A stretch of DNA of 26,893 nt from DATKYV01 sp035528275 (GTDB lineage Bacteria > Acidobacteriota > Terriglobia > UBA7540), in contig DATKYV010000083.1 in NCBI GenBank assembly GCA_035528275.1, forward strand, positions 1 to 26,893. Reading direction: 5' to 3'. Position 1 is the first letter of the stretch. Every line of letters begins with the position of its first letter. The notes beneath the pieces were generated by a model that saw nothing but the letters and a program-made list of their open reading frames with translations, was not told the origin of the DNA and searched no databases. Shown here one piece after another: positions 7,281-15,566 of this stretch. The translations under genes and the position numbers were made by a program.

Positions 7281-8573
7281 TCAGCGCTCGGCCGGAGTGG
7301 GACGTGGGGCAAACGTTGCGGGCGCGTCCTTCCTCCGGGCCAGAAGTTTCTGGATGCGGACCGGGGCGATCTCGCGAACCGCCACTCCCCCATCCTCAAA
7401 CTTGAAATCGGCGCAGGAAACCGCTTCCAGCCCCAGGTTGACCAGCCCCTCGATGTCGAGTCTCAACTCGGCGCGCTCGAGTTCCGCCGGGCGCGCAAAG
7501 ATGGCGGGCGAACGCGGCATGAAGCGCGGACAACAGTCCTCGAATGGTTCGCAGGAAATCTTGTAGGTGCCGATGCGCTGCGCCAGGCGCGTGATCTCGC
7601 CTTTGTCGTCACCGGCGAGGGGACGATAGACGGGAAGGTCCAGGCCGCGGTCGATGGCCACCAGGTTGTGCAGCGTCTGCGAGGCAACTTGCGCGACGCT
7701 GTCGCCCGTCACCAGTCCGAGCGATCGCTCGGCGCGCGCGATCTCACGCGCGATGCGCGCCATCATCCGCCGGTAGAGCAGGACGCGAAAACTCTGGTCG
7801 GCTCCCGCGACGATCTGGCGCTGGATGGCGTCGAAGGGCACCCGATAAAGCCGCGAGGTGAACTGGTAGGGGGTGAGCACGCGAACGATTTCCTCGGCGA
7901 CAGGTTTTGAAGAACCGCGCGATGCGGATGGCGGTCCGAAAAAATGGACGAAAGTGACGTGCGCGCCCCGCCGCATCATCTTGTAAGCGGCGACGGCGGA
8001 GTCAAACCCGCCGGAGAGCAAGGCGACCAGGCGGCCGCCCGTGACCGCCGGCAGGCCTCCGGCTCCTTCCACCCGCTCCGTGTACACCAGCGCCTTCTCG
8101 GGAACTATTTCGACCCAACAGGTGACTTCGGGGGCGTTGAGCTTCACCCGCACGTCGCTTCCCTGGGCGCACAGGTGGTCGAGAATCACGCGGCCGAGCG
8201 CGCGCTCCAGTTCCATGGAGTTCATTCCGAAATTCCGGTCGGCAATCTTGGCGCGCACGGCGAAGGTGCGGGGATTCTTCTCGGCCATCATCGCGCAAGC
8301 CGTGGCGCCCAGTTGGTCCACGTCCCAGGGAGTTTCGCGCGCCGTGGCGATGTAAGCCAAGCCGAAAACCCGTCGCAGACGTTCGAGAATGAGCGGAATC
8401 GCCTCGTCCTCGCGCGGGACCAGCAGCAGCCTCTCGCTGATGAACTGCGGCGCGGAGACGGGCAGGTCTGCCACGCTGCGCTTGATGGCGGCAATCAACC
8501 GGCTCAGGAAATAGTTCTTGTTCCCGCCCTTGAGCCAGATTTCGTGATAGTGAAGGATCAGAATCCGCTTCAT
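7281..8573 (-). CDS. thiI: tRNA 4-thiouridine / thiamine sulfurtransferase ThiI without rhodanese domain
   Basis: A 430-aa ThiI-family protein. ThiI adenylates U8 of tRNA for 4-thiouridine and, in many bacteria, passes sulfur to ThiS for thiazole synthesis. The N-terminal ferredoxin-like region (HYHEIWLKGGNKNYF) and THUMP domain (about 60-165) are followed by the PP-loop motif SGGFDSAV at 187-194, the ATP pyrophosphatase signature. The sequence stops soon after the AANH-type domain (CEPFEDCCPRFMPRSPAI, then a short tail), so it lacks the C-terminal rhodanese domain found in E. coli ThiI; many bacterial ThiI proteins are of this shorter kind. The ATG at 8573 gives the expected N-terminus, but the ribosome site is weak. 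It lies 143 bases after the oxidoreductase gene on the same strand. Confidence 0.9.
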   Translation of the reverse strand: MKRILILHYHEIWLKGGNKNYFLSRLIAAIKRSVADLPVSAPQFISERLLLVPREDEAIPLILERLRRVFGLAYIATARETPWDVDQLGATACAMMAEKNPRTFAVRAKIADRNFGMNSMELERALGRVILDHLCAQGSDVRVKLNAPEVTCWVEIVPEKALVYTERVEGAGGLPAVTGGRLVALLSGGFDSAVAAYKMMRRGAHVTFVHFFGPPSASRGSSKPVAEEIVRVLTPYQFTSRLYRVPFDAIQRQIVAGADQSFRVLLYRRMMARIAREIARAERSLGLVTGDSVAQVASQTLHNLVAIDRGLDLPVYRPLAGDDKGEITRLAQRIGTYKISCEPFEDCCPRFMPRSPAIFARPAELERAELRLDIEGLVNLGLEAVSCADFKFEDGGVAVREIAPVRIQKLLARRKDAPATFAPRPTPAER

Positions 8574-8716
8574 GTGTCACGCTTCGTTGCGGGGGCGCTC
8601 AATGATCGGCGCAGTTCGCTGGTGCTGAGCGAATCCAGAATATCGGTTTTCGTGCGCTGTAGCAAGAACGCGACGTAATGGGCCGCGCAATTCTGAATCG
8701 AAGAAGCCCGGTGCCT

Positions 8717-10330
8717 TTACATACGCTTCAGCTTCTTCCAGTCCTTGAGGAATTCGCGGGCGGCGTTGTGGCCGGGGGCGGCCATGACGCCGCCGCCCGG
8801 GTGCGTCCCGGAACCGCAGAGATACAGGCCGCGAATCGGCGTGCGGTACTTTGCCCAGCCGGGGACGGGCCGCAGAAAGAAGAGCTGGTCTGTGCTCATC
8901 TCGCCATGGAAGATGTTGCCGCCCGTCATGCCGTACTGCTCTTCGAGGTCCAGGGGTGTCACGATGTGGCGGTGGAGCACCAGATTCTTGAAGCCGGGCG
9001 CGTATTCCTCGATCATCTCCATCACGCGGTCGGCGTAGCTTTCCTTCAGGGCGTGCCAGCTCGGCGCCACATGCGGTGAAAGCGAATAAGGCGTGTACTG
9101 GAGGAAGACGTTCATCAGGTGCTTGCCGGGCGGGGCGAGCGAGGAATCGTAGGTGGTGGGAATGGTGATTTCGAGCATCGGCCGCTCGCTCGGCCGGCCG
9201 TACTTCGAGTCGTCGTAGGCGCGCTCGATGTATTCGAGCGTTGGGCAGAGGTGGATGGTGGTCTTGTGATGCGGTGCAAGTGATGTCCCTGGAAGGCATT
9301 TGAAATCTGGCAGACCGTCGAGCGCCAGATTGATCTTCATCGAGCAGCCTTCCATCTTGATGGCCTTGACTGCGGCGGCAAACTCACCCTCGAGATACTC
9401 CTCTCCCACCAATCTCAGGAAAGTCCTTTTCGGATCGGCGTTCGAAATCACGGCGCGGGCCGGAATTTCCTCGCCGCTCACCAGGGCGATGCCGGAGGCC
9501 CTGCCATTCTTAACAAGGATTCGTTCGACGGCGGCGCTCGTCCGAATCTCCGCGCCGCGGCTGCGCGCCGAGTTGGCGAGCGCCTGCGTCACGCCCCCCA
9601 TCCCGCCGCGCACGAATCCCCACAATCCTCGCTTGCTGCCCACGCCGCCCATCGTGTGGTGGAAAAGCACGTAGGAGGTGCCGGGCGTATAGGGCCCGCC
9701 GTTGGTGCCGATGACGCCGTCGGTGGCGATGGCTACCTTCAGTTCCTCGGACTCGAACCAGGGGTCGAGAAAATCCTTCACACTTTGCGAGAGGATGCGC
9801 AGGTGCCCTACCAATTCCTCGGCGGACATCTTCATCAGGCGGCGGCCGAGACTCGCCAGCTTCTGCCAGTCGTTGAAGCCGCGCCCGGCGACGTCGGGAG
9901 GCGTTTCGAGCAGCAGCGGCTCGACAAATCGCACCAGCCGGTCCAGATAGTCTTCATACTGAGGATAAGCTTCCGCGTCGCGCGCGGAGAATTTGCGGAT
10001 CTCCTCGCAGGTCCTGACTGTGTCCGACCACAGGATGAGATATCGGCCGTCGGGAAACGGGCTGAAAAAAGCCGGGTCCTTGGGAAAAACCTGGTAGCCG
10101 AACTTCTCGAGCTCAAGATCTCTGATAACCTTCTCTTGGAGGAGGCTGCAGAGGTAAGAAGTGGTCGAGACCTTGTAGCCGGGGAAAACCTCCTCGGTAA
10201 CGCACGTCCCGCCCACCACAGGACGGCTTTCCAGCACCAGCGTCTTCAATCCCGCGCGCGCGAGATATCCGGCGGTCGCCAGGCCGTTGTGGCCGGCGCC
10301 CACGATAATGGCATCATAGACTTGTGGCAT
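8717..10330 (-). CDS. FAD-dependent phytoene-dehydrogenase-like oxidoreductase (PYROXD2-like)
   Basis: A 537-aa flavoprotein of the phytoene desaturase / amine oxidase superfamily. The N-terminus has the dinucleotide-binding motif VGAGHNGLATAGYLARAG (from residue 10) and the following LVLESRPVVGGTCVTEE. Near the C-terminus the second FAD motif reads LYLCGSGTHPGGGVMAAPG (from about 502). The combination GAGHNG, GG-CVTEE-PG and CGSG-HPGGGV is that of the PYROXD2-like group rather than carotenoid desaturases; the substrate is unknown. The reading frame is open for 46 more codons upstream, but ATG 10330 is preferred because CAGGA sits 6 bases before it and homology begins there. Transcribed away from the membrane-protein gene at 10518. 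Confidence 0.85.
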   Translation of the reverse strand: MPQVYDAIIVGAGHNGLATAGYLARAGLKTLVLESRPVVGGTCVTEEVFPGYKVSTTSYLCSLLQEKVIRDLELEKFGYQVFPKDPAFFSPFPDGRYLILWSDTVRTCEEIRKFSARDAEAYPQYEDYLDRLVRFVEPLLLETPPDVAGRGFNDWQKLASLGRRLMKMSAEELVGHLRILSQSVKDFLDPWFESEELKVAIATDGVIGTNGGPYTPGTSYVLFHHTMGGVGSKRGLWGFVRGGMGGVTQALANSARSRGAEIRTSAAVERILVKNGRASGIALVSGEEIPARAVISNADPKRTFLRLVGEEYLEGEFAAAVKAIKMEGCSMKINLALDGLPDFKCLPGTSLAPHHKTTIHLCPTLEYIERAYDDSKYGRPSERPMLEITIPTTYDSSLAPPGKHLMNVFLQYTPYSLSPHVAPSWHALKESYADRVMEMIEEYAPGFKNLVLHRHIVTPLDLEEQYGMTGGNIFHGEMSTDQLFFLRPVPGWAKYRTPIRGLYLCGSGTHPGGGVMAAPGHNAAREFLKDWKKLKRM

Positions 10331-10427
10331 AAGATTCCTGGCCTTGAGATGAGATTCTTCCCGCGCCAAATTCCTGCCGCCGTCGGAGGAGTGGAACGAA
10401 TGACGCGGGCCGCACAGAGCCTTGGGA

Positions 10428-10433
10428 TATAAT
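10428..10433 (+). promoter_or_regulatory. Possible -10 element upstream of the small membrane protein
   Basis: TATAAT, an exact -10 consensus, lies 84 bases before the ATG at 10518 in the divergent region between two genes. No convincing -35 stands 16-18 bases upstream (GC-rich), and the extended TG is absent, so this is a weak call. Confidence 0.35.
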
Positions 10434-10517
10434 GCGGCGGCAAGCTTAGCCGAGGGGGGCGGGCGCAATCAAGCCGGGTTACGGCGCGTGGAAAAGACAG
10501 GGAGACGAATACATCCG

Positions 10518-11021
10518 ATGGCGACAGCACTGCTAGGCGCGTGGATTGGCATCACGGCGTCAATGTGGTTTGCTGCCACTGGGAGCTTCTCCACGGTCAG
10601 ACGCGTCCTGGAGGGTCCCGACCCTCGATTGAGCGAAGTCACGCGGCCCCTCGGGCCTGACCAGACGCGCGTCGTTCTGCGCCACCTCGCTTCGGAAATC
10701 AACCGCACGTACTTTCGCGCCTACGGTTGGGCGCAGGTGGCGTTGGCCGCGAGCCTGCTTTTCCTTCTCTTGCGGCAGACCCCGCGTGACCGCGTGGCGC
10801 TGGCGATGGTCGGTGCGATGCTCGCACTGGTGCTGGCGCTGGCGTTCTACGTCACTCCAGAAATTGTTTCCATCGGACGGGCGCTGGACTTCGTGCCGCG
10901 GGATCCACCGCCGCCCGAAATGGGGCGCTTTCGCATCCTGCATGGAGCTTACACCGGTCTCGACGGAGTGAAGCTCCTGGCGGGAGTTGGACTCCTGGCG
11001 CGGTGGATGGTGGATCGGTAA
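10518..11021 (+). CDS. Small integral membrane protein, DUF4149/TMEM205-like
   Basis: A 167-aa protein with about four membrane segments: near 1-22 (ALLGAWIGITASMWFAATG), 74-92 (VALAASLLFLLL), 98-118 (VALAMVGAMLALVLALAFYV) and 150-165. The MWFAATGSF start, the central cytosolic or periplasmic segment ending in INRTYFRAYGW and the overall size resemble DUF4149 (TMEM205-like) proteins, whose function is not known. The ATG at 10518 follows GGGAGA at a slightly long distance; a 32-residue longer frame opens upstream but is charged and has no homology feel. The family call is moderate only. Confidence 0.7.
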   Translation: MATALLGAWIGITASMWFAATGSFSTVRRVLEGPDPRLSEVTRPLGPDQTRVVLRHLASEINRTYFRAYGWAQVALAASLLFLLLRQTPRDRVALAMVGAMLALVLALAFYVTPEIVSIGRALDFVPRDPPPPEMGRFRILHGAYTGLDGVKLLAGVGLLARWMVDR

Positions 11022-11124
11022 TCGGCAGGTTGGCTGTCGGCTGGGATGATTCTGTGAGATAATCGCCGGCAAGCTGACACGTCGCGAGAATCGCTCGGGA
11101 AACTCAGGCATAAAGGGGGCAGCG

Positions 11125-11979
11125 ATGAAAAACTTCTGGCGATTATTCATCTGTCTTGTCCTGCTGGCGGAGGTGGCCGCGGCGCAATCGCTCGGCGACC
11201 TGGCGCGGAAAGAACGTGAGCGTAAGGCCAAGCAGGAAACGTCGAGTGTCCAGGTCACCACCGATCACATCAAGAAAGGCCAACTGGATCTCAGCCCCCC
11301 TCTCGACCCGGCGCGCAAGGGAGACCTGGATTACCTGCTGGATCAACTCGCCCATCCCCGTACGACGCCGGACCTTCTCGCGGCTTTCATCCCCCACAAA
11401 GACGCCGCGATGCCCCAGCTGATTTCGATGCTGGGCAGCACGGACCCGCTCCGGCGTGTGGCTCCGGCGGAGGTGCTGACGGTCTTGGGGAATTCGGAAG
11501 GGTTGGCGGCCATGGGCCGAATGCTCGTGGAGTCCACGGAAGCGGCGACGATGGAAGAGAAGTCGGAAGACGATGCGCAAAACACCGATGAAGCGTTCCG
11601 GCACCGCATGGAGTCGGCGCGCGAAGCCGACTATGCCTTGCGCGCCACCACCCAGGGGGTTTGGCGTTTCACCGAAGGCAAGGACCTCGCCCCCGAGCAG
11701 GTTGTCGAGCGCATCCGCAAGGGCCCTCCCATCGAAGTCGTGGGCGGCGTGGACAACGGGCAGAGAATCTTCAACCGCGCTTTCCACGACAGCGACGAGA
11801 ACCTGCGGCGCGCGGCGCTCGCCCTCATCCACGTGGCCTCGAGCGGCAATGATTACGGATATCGGGCGGATCTCCCCGCGGATCAGAACGAAACGGCCAT
11901 CCAGCAGATCACAACCTTTCTGACCACCGAAAGAGGGAGAGTGATGGCTCGGATTGGCGCCCCAAAAGGAAAGAAGTAG
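11125..11979 (+). CDS. Secreted protein with HEAT-like helices, unknown function
   Basis: A 284-aa exported protein. Residues 1-20 are a signal peptide (FWRLFICLVLLAEVAAAQ, cut probably after AAA). The mature start SLGDLARKERERKAK is a charged helix of a kind seen at the start of many acidobacterial secreted proteins of unknown role. The middle contains repeat-like amphipathic helices (AAMPQLISMLGSTDPLRRVAPAEVLTVLG, near 92-120, and ENLRRAALALIHVAS, near 230), which resemble HEAT/armadillo units used for protein binding. No catalytic motif is visible. ATG 11125 is preceded by AAAGGGGG with a 5-base gap. It follows the DUF4149-like gene by 103 bases and converges with GH127. Confidence 0.7.
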   Translation: MKNFWRLFICLVLLAEVAAAQSLGDLARKERERKAKQETSSVQVTTDHIKKGQLDLSPPLDPARKGDLDYLLDQLAHPRTTPDLLAAFIPHKDAAMPQLISMLGSTDPLRRVAPAEVLTVLGNSEGLAAMGRMLVESTEAATMEEKSEDDAQNTDEAFRHRMESAREADYALRATTQGVWRFTEGKDLAPEQVVERIRKGPPIEVVGGVDNGQRIFNRAFHDSDENLRRAALALIHVASSGNDYGYRADLPADQNETAIQQITTFLTTERGRVMARIGAPKGKK

Positions 11980-12082
11980 CGGCGAGGCCGGGCTTCTCGA
12001 TTCCCCAGGAGTTCATGGGTAACGAGGGTATCGAATCGCCTGGCCGCGTGGATTTCGTTGGAACTCTGCTCCTCCCCGCAGC

Positions 12083-12200
12083 CTAGTGCCGTTCCAATCC
12101 GTCAGCTGACGGACGGCTACTTGGCTTGAGCCACGCGGTCAAGTCGAGACTGTAGCAGGGCGGCTTAAAGCATAGCCTCAATAAGTTGGAACGGCACTAG
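12083..12200. mobile_element. MITE-like element with perfect 15-bp inverted ends at CTAG
   Basis: CTAGTGCCGTTCCAA (12083-12097) and its exact reverse complement TTGGAACGGCACTAG (12186-12200) bound a 118-bp segment with no ORF. Inside, right after the left arm, TCCGTCAGCTGACGGA (12098-12113) is a perfect 16-bp palindrome. If the flanking TA dinucleotides (12084-12085 and 12198-12199) are the target duplication, the element proper is 12086-12197 with 12-bp ends, as for non-autonomous IS630/Tc1-mariner relatives, which insert at TA, often in CTAG. The right-hand CTA is also the stop codon of the GH127 gene on the minus strand. The IS family is inferred from the TA/CTAG boundary only. Confidence 0.65.
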
Positions 12201-14230
12201 TTCCCCGGGTCCATTCTCTGGGAAACCACTGTATACGGTATCCAGACCTGCATGGCGTCCATCTCGCGGTTTGCCCACGCGTAATAAGGGATAAAGGTCA
12301 ACTCAACTTCCCGCCCTTTCGGATGGCGAGCATCCTCGAGATGCTGGTAGAGCGGCCCGTCGGAAAGCGGCTTCAGTGTGGCGATTCCCTTGTGCCGCAG
12401 CACCACGATGCCTCCCAGCATGTTCGGGCGAAACTCTGAGGCGAAACCCTTGCCGGGCTCGGCGTCCACGGGCAGCGTGACGTCGAAGATCGACTCCGCG
12501 CCCGGCTGGTCCAACTGTTCGAGGCAATAAACCAGCGGCCCCCTTTGCACGGCCACGCGGCCCATGTTTTCCCGCACCCGAGGGTTTGAGGCAATGAGCT
12601 GCGGCGTCATGTCGAGCGCCAGACGGACCGTGTCTCCAGGTTTCCACAGCCGCCGTATCTCGAAGTACTTGCCCGGCTTGACTTCCCGCTGTGCCGGGTC
12701 GCCATTCACGTTCAACTGCGCCGACCTCGCCCAGCCGGGGATTCTGACGAAGACGCTGAACTTGGCGGGAACGGCGGGTTGCACTTTCAGCGTGACCTCG
12801 CCGCTCCAGGGGTAATCGGTCTGCTGGCTGAGCTTCAGAGCGGTTCCGTCTTCGAGGTGCCAATCGAGCGTCGAGCTTTGGAACAGGTGGACGTACACAC
12901 CGTCCTTGCTTGTCGAATAGAGGTAACCGGGAAGCGAGGCGAACGTGCGCTCCAGATTCGGCGGGCAGCAGGTGGTGTCGTACCACGGGTTCCGAATCTT
13001 CTCTCCGGGGGATTCCAGCGGATTACGGTAACAATAAAGCGTCCCGGAGAGCGACATGCCGGAATTGATGCCGTTGTAGAGCGCCCGCTCGATGACGTCG
13101 GTGAAGCGTGCCTCTCCTTTGAGCGCCAGCATCCTCCAGTTCCACATCATACCGGCGATGGCCGCGCAGCTTTCGGTGTAAGCCTGGGCGTTGGGCAGCT
13201 CGTAGGGCTCGCCGAAGGCTTCGCCTTCCGAGCGCGAGCCGACGCCTCCGGTGATGTAGAGCTTATGATCCGTCATGTCGCGCCAGAGGATTTCGAGAGT
13301 GCGGAGATAGTCCGGGTCTCCGGTCTCCAGGGCGTAGTCCGTCGCGCCGCTGGCCGCATACATGGCGCGCACGGAGTGGCCTTCGAGCTGGGTGCGCGAG
13401 GTAAACGGAATGCCGCTGAACATGTAAACGACCTGCTGGTCGGTGAGTTTGAGCCGCTGGCGCTCGACCCCGCTCAGCAGGTAGCCGGCGAAGTCCAGGT
13501 AGCGCCGATCGCCCGTTGTGCGGTAGAGCTCCACCAAGCCCATTTCCAGTTCCGGGTGGCCGGTGAGCGCGGGACGCTTGTCGGGTCCGAAGTTTTCCAC
13601 CAGGTAGTTGACGAACTTGATTCCGCCGTCGAGAAGTCGGCGGTTGTCGGTGGCCCGGTAGTAGGCGATGCCCGCCTGAAGCAAGTGTCCCAGGCAGTAC
13701 AGTTCGTGACCGCTGGACTGTTCCATAAAGCGCTTGTCTTTCCGCTCGTCCACATAATAAGTGTTCAGATAGCCGCTCGGCTCCTGCGCCGCCAGGATCT
13801 CGTCCGTCAGATCGTCGATGGCGGCGCGAAGCGCCGGGTCGTCCTGGGTTTGCAGAGCGAACGCCGCCGCTTCGATCCACTTGTAGATGTCCGAATCGGT
13901 GTAGCGAGGGCCGCGGCGCTCGGCTTGCTTGCGGCCCGAGAGCCGCTGGAAGTTGTCGACGATGCCGTGGTCTTTGAGCTCCTGGAGCATGGCCGGAATG
14001 CTCCGCTCGACGTTGGTTCGCATTCGCGCCGACCAGAAGCCTGCTCCCATTTTCACCGCGCGGACGGGGACGGAGTGCAACTTTGCGTAGGGGCTGGCGC
14101 TGGTGTTGATGACGCCCTGCGATTTCCAATCGGGCCCGCGCGTTTCGGCCTGCGCACCGATGGAAACAATCAAGAGGCAGGCGGCGAGCGCGGCGATGCG
14201 CGGCGGGGATTGAAATTTGAATGAATTCAT
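12197..14230 (-). CDS. Secreted GH127-family glycoside hydrolase (beta-L-arabinofuranosidase type)
   Basis: A 677-aa protein with a signal peptide (about 10-29, RIAALAACLLIVSIGAQA) and a GH127 (DUF1680) alpha/alpha-barrel plus beta-sandwich domains. The known enzyme HypBA1 uses a cysteine nucleophile held on zinc by Glu, Cys, Cys, Cys. The counterparts are visible: Glu and Cys in YTESCAAI (about 353 and 355) and the pair in DTTCCPPN (about 421-422). The upstream GEAFGEPYELP segment carries the likely general acid Glu. Expected substrate: terminal beta-L-arabinofuranosides of plant polymers, or a related sugar, since specificity varies in the family. ATG 14230 follows GAGG with a 7-base gap. 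It is last of a three-gene run with two thioredoxin-fold genes. Its TAG stop coincides with the edge of an inverted-repeat element, so a few C-terminal residues may have been lost. Confidence 0.88.
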   Translation of the reverse strand: MNSFKFQSPPRIAALAACLLIVSIGAQAETRGPDWKSQGVINTSASPYAKLHSVPVRAVKMGAGFWSARMRTNVERSIPAMLQELKDHGIVDNFQRLSGRKQAERRGPRYTDSDIYKWIEAAAFALQTQDDPALRAAIDDLTDEILAAQEPSGYLNTYYVDERKDKRFMEQSSGHELYCLGHLLQAGIAYYRATDNRRLLDGGIKFVNYLVENFGPDKRPALTGHPELEMGLVELYRTTGDRRYLDFAGYLLSGVERQRLKLTDQQVVYMFSGIPFTSRTQLEGHSVRAMYAASGATDYALETGDPDYLRTLEILWRDMTDHKLYITGGVGSRSEGEAFGEPYELPNAQAYTESCAAIAGMMWNWRMLALKGEARFTDVIERALYNGINSGMSLSGTLYCYRNPLESPGEKIRNPWYDTTCCPPNLERTFASLPGYLYSTSKDGVYVHLFQSSTLDWHLEDGTALKLSQQTDYPWSGEVTLKVQPAVPAKFSVFVRIPGWARSAQLNVNGDPAQREVKPGKYFEIRRLWKPGDTVRLALDMTPQLIASNPRVRENMGRVAVQRGPLVYCLEQLDQPGAESIFDVTLPVDAEPGKGFASEFRPNMLGGIVVLRHKGIATLKPLSDGPLYQHLEDARHPKGREVELTFIPYYAWANREMDAMQVWIPYTVVSQRMDPGN

Positions 14231-14279
14231 GGTCAGACCTCGGATCGACAAGGGTGACGGAGACAAGACGCTTCGCGCG

Positions 14280-14807
14280 TCAGCGTAGCAGAGGGGCGAC
14301 GGCGCTTTCAAACTCTTCGTACTTGGTCGCTCCCTGCCAGCTCGATACGAGCTGGCCCTGCGGGTCGTAGAGAAAGGTCGCCGGGATGCCTCCGCCCCAG
14401 CGCGGGTTGATCGTATCGATCAGCGCGGAGAAGTCGCGAAAGTTGTGCCGGTAACTGCCGAACTGAGCTCCCTGCGACTTCAGGAATTCTTCGATGGCGG
14501 GCACGGACTCGGGCTCATCCATGGAAATGGCCACCACCGAAAGGCCGCGGCCGCGGTGAGTCCGGTGGAGCTTGACGATGGCCGCGAACTCCTCGCGGCA
14601 AGGCTCGCACCACGTCGCCCAGAAGTTTACCAGGAGGGCTCGGCCACGATACCGGGCGCGAATCTCCTCCCAGCCTTTTTCGTCCAGGTTGACGATGCCG
14701 GCCGGAGGCGGAGGCTCGGGCGGCACAGCGGAGTTCGAGCATGCCGCCGCCAACATCAGCAGCATGAAGCCTGCCAACCGGCGTTGCCCGGTTTTGATTG
14801 CCGCCAT
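14280..14807 (-). CDS. TlpA/ResA-like membrane-tethered thioredoxin
   Basis: A 175-aa thioredoxin-fold protein of the TlpA/ResA group, which reduces disulfides outside the cytoplasm. Residues 11-22 are hydrophobic and end in LAAAC (Cys23), a weak lipobox, so it may be a lipoprotein. A Pro-rich linker (PPEPPPPAG) follows. The active site is WCEPC (Cys67, Cys70) in VNFWATWCEPCREEF, and the cis-proline loop is GIPATFLYD. ATG 14807 is chosen because GGGGG sits shortly before it; a 40-residue upstream extension would overlap the redoxin gene. It starts 19 bases after the redoxin stop and ends 49 bases before the GH127 start. Confidence 0.88.
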   Translation of the reverse strand: MAAIKTGQRRLAGFMLLMLAAACSNSAVPPEPPPPAGIVNLDEKGWEEIRARYRGRALLVNFWATWCEPCREEFAAIVKLHRTHRGRGLSVVAISMDEPESVPAIEEFLKSQGAQFGSYRHNFRDFSALIDTINPRWGGGIPATFLYDPQGQLVSSWQGATKYEEFESAVAPLLR

Positions 14808-14826
14808 GAAACCCCCGAGGGCTCGC

Positions 14827-15441
14827 TCAGATCCGCTTGATGGTGCAGCCGAAGGCCTTAGTTTCGGCGCGTTCCACGGTGGTTCCGGAAAGGACCGCGT
14901 CGAGCGCCGGGCGGAATTCCGCGTCACTGGCCTTCTCCGGATTGGTGGTGGGTTGCGCGCTGTTGCCCAGGGCGCCGTGATAGCGCAGCGTCCAGTCGCT
15001 GTCGAGCAGGAAGACCTCGGGCGTCACCGAGGCGCCCAGCCGGTCGGCGATCACGCTACCTTCGTCCTTCAGGATGGTGAAGTCCAGCCCGTAAGTCCTC
15101 GCGTGCCCGGCGACTTCCGCAGCCGGCTCGGTCTTGTTGGCATTGATGCCCACAATCGCCACACCGCGGCCGGCGTACTCGCGCGCCAGGTTGGCCATCA
15201 CATGATTGAAAGCATTCGAGTACGGGCACTGGGTGGCGATGAAAATGACCGCCACGGCCTTTTTCCCTTTCAGATCATAGAGAGAGTGTTGGTTGCCGCT
15301 GGTGTCCGGCAGCGTGAAGTCCGCCATCTTCTCACCAATTTTGATCTTCGCAGTCGGCAGGTCGCGTGCCGTGCAGGCGCCCCAGATCATGAAAAGTCCC
15401 AGCGCTGTGGTCAAAACGGTGATTCTTCTCCATGCATGCAT
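14827..15441 (-). CDS. Secreted AhpC/TSA-type redoxin
   Basis: A 204-aa redoxin-domain protein. Residues 5-22 form a signal or anchor sequence (RITVLTTALGLFMIWGAC). The redoxin fold begins at KIGEKMADFTLPDTSGNQHSLYDLKG and carries one active-site cysteine (Cys72) in ATQCPYSNAF, where a CxxC would have a second Cys. The GVTPEVFLLD-like cis-Pro loop reads ASVTPEVFLLD. A second cysteine stands near the C-terminus in FGCTIKRI, a tail shared by a group of uncharacterised redoxins in Planctomycetota and Acidobacteriota, probably the partner or resolving Cys. ATG 15441 has a textbook ribosome site (GGAGG, 6 bases before), so the 44 extra upstream codons are rejected. First gene of the redox/GH127 run, with an extended -10 promoter upstream. 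Confidence 0.85.
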   Translation of the reverse strand: MHAWRRITVLTTALGLFMIWGACTARDLPTAKIKIGEKMADFTLPDTSGNQHSLYDLKGKKAVAVIFIATQCPYSNAFNHVMANLAREYAGRGVAIVGINANKTEPAAEVAGHARTYGLDFTILKDEGSVIADRLGASVTPEVFLLDSDWTLRYHGALGNSAQPTTNPEKASDAEFRPALDAVLSGTTVERAETKAFGCTIKRI

Positions 15442-15480
15442 CGTCGCCTCCAGAAAGAGTCTTTGCCCCGCGGAATTTCT

Positions 15481-15489
15481 ATTATAACA
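15481..15489 (-). promoter_or_regulatory. Extended -10 promoter for the redoxin-TlpA-GH127 genes
   Basis: Read on the minus strand, TGTTATAAT (15489-15481) is a perfect extended -10 (TG, one base, TATAAT). Predicted start is near 15474, leaving a 33-base leader that contains the GGAGG ribosome site. No good -35 is present, which an extended -10 does not need. Confidence 0.65.
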
Positions 15490-15566
15490 AACAGATGCTC
15501 GGCTCCGGCCCCGGGTCGCGTCACCAGTTTCTGAAGTCGAGTTTTGCGCAAGGTGGCCGGCGATTC

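Noticed and set aside
11058..11063. GATAAT as a -10 for the secreted HEAT-like protein
   Set aside because: No -35 at an acceptable distance and no extended -10; too weak to list.
12779..14224. A 481-codon plus-strand open frame opposite GH127
   Set aside because: Antisense shadow of a gene with catalytic motifs and signal peptide; no domain or ribosome site of its own.
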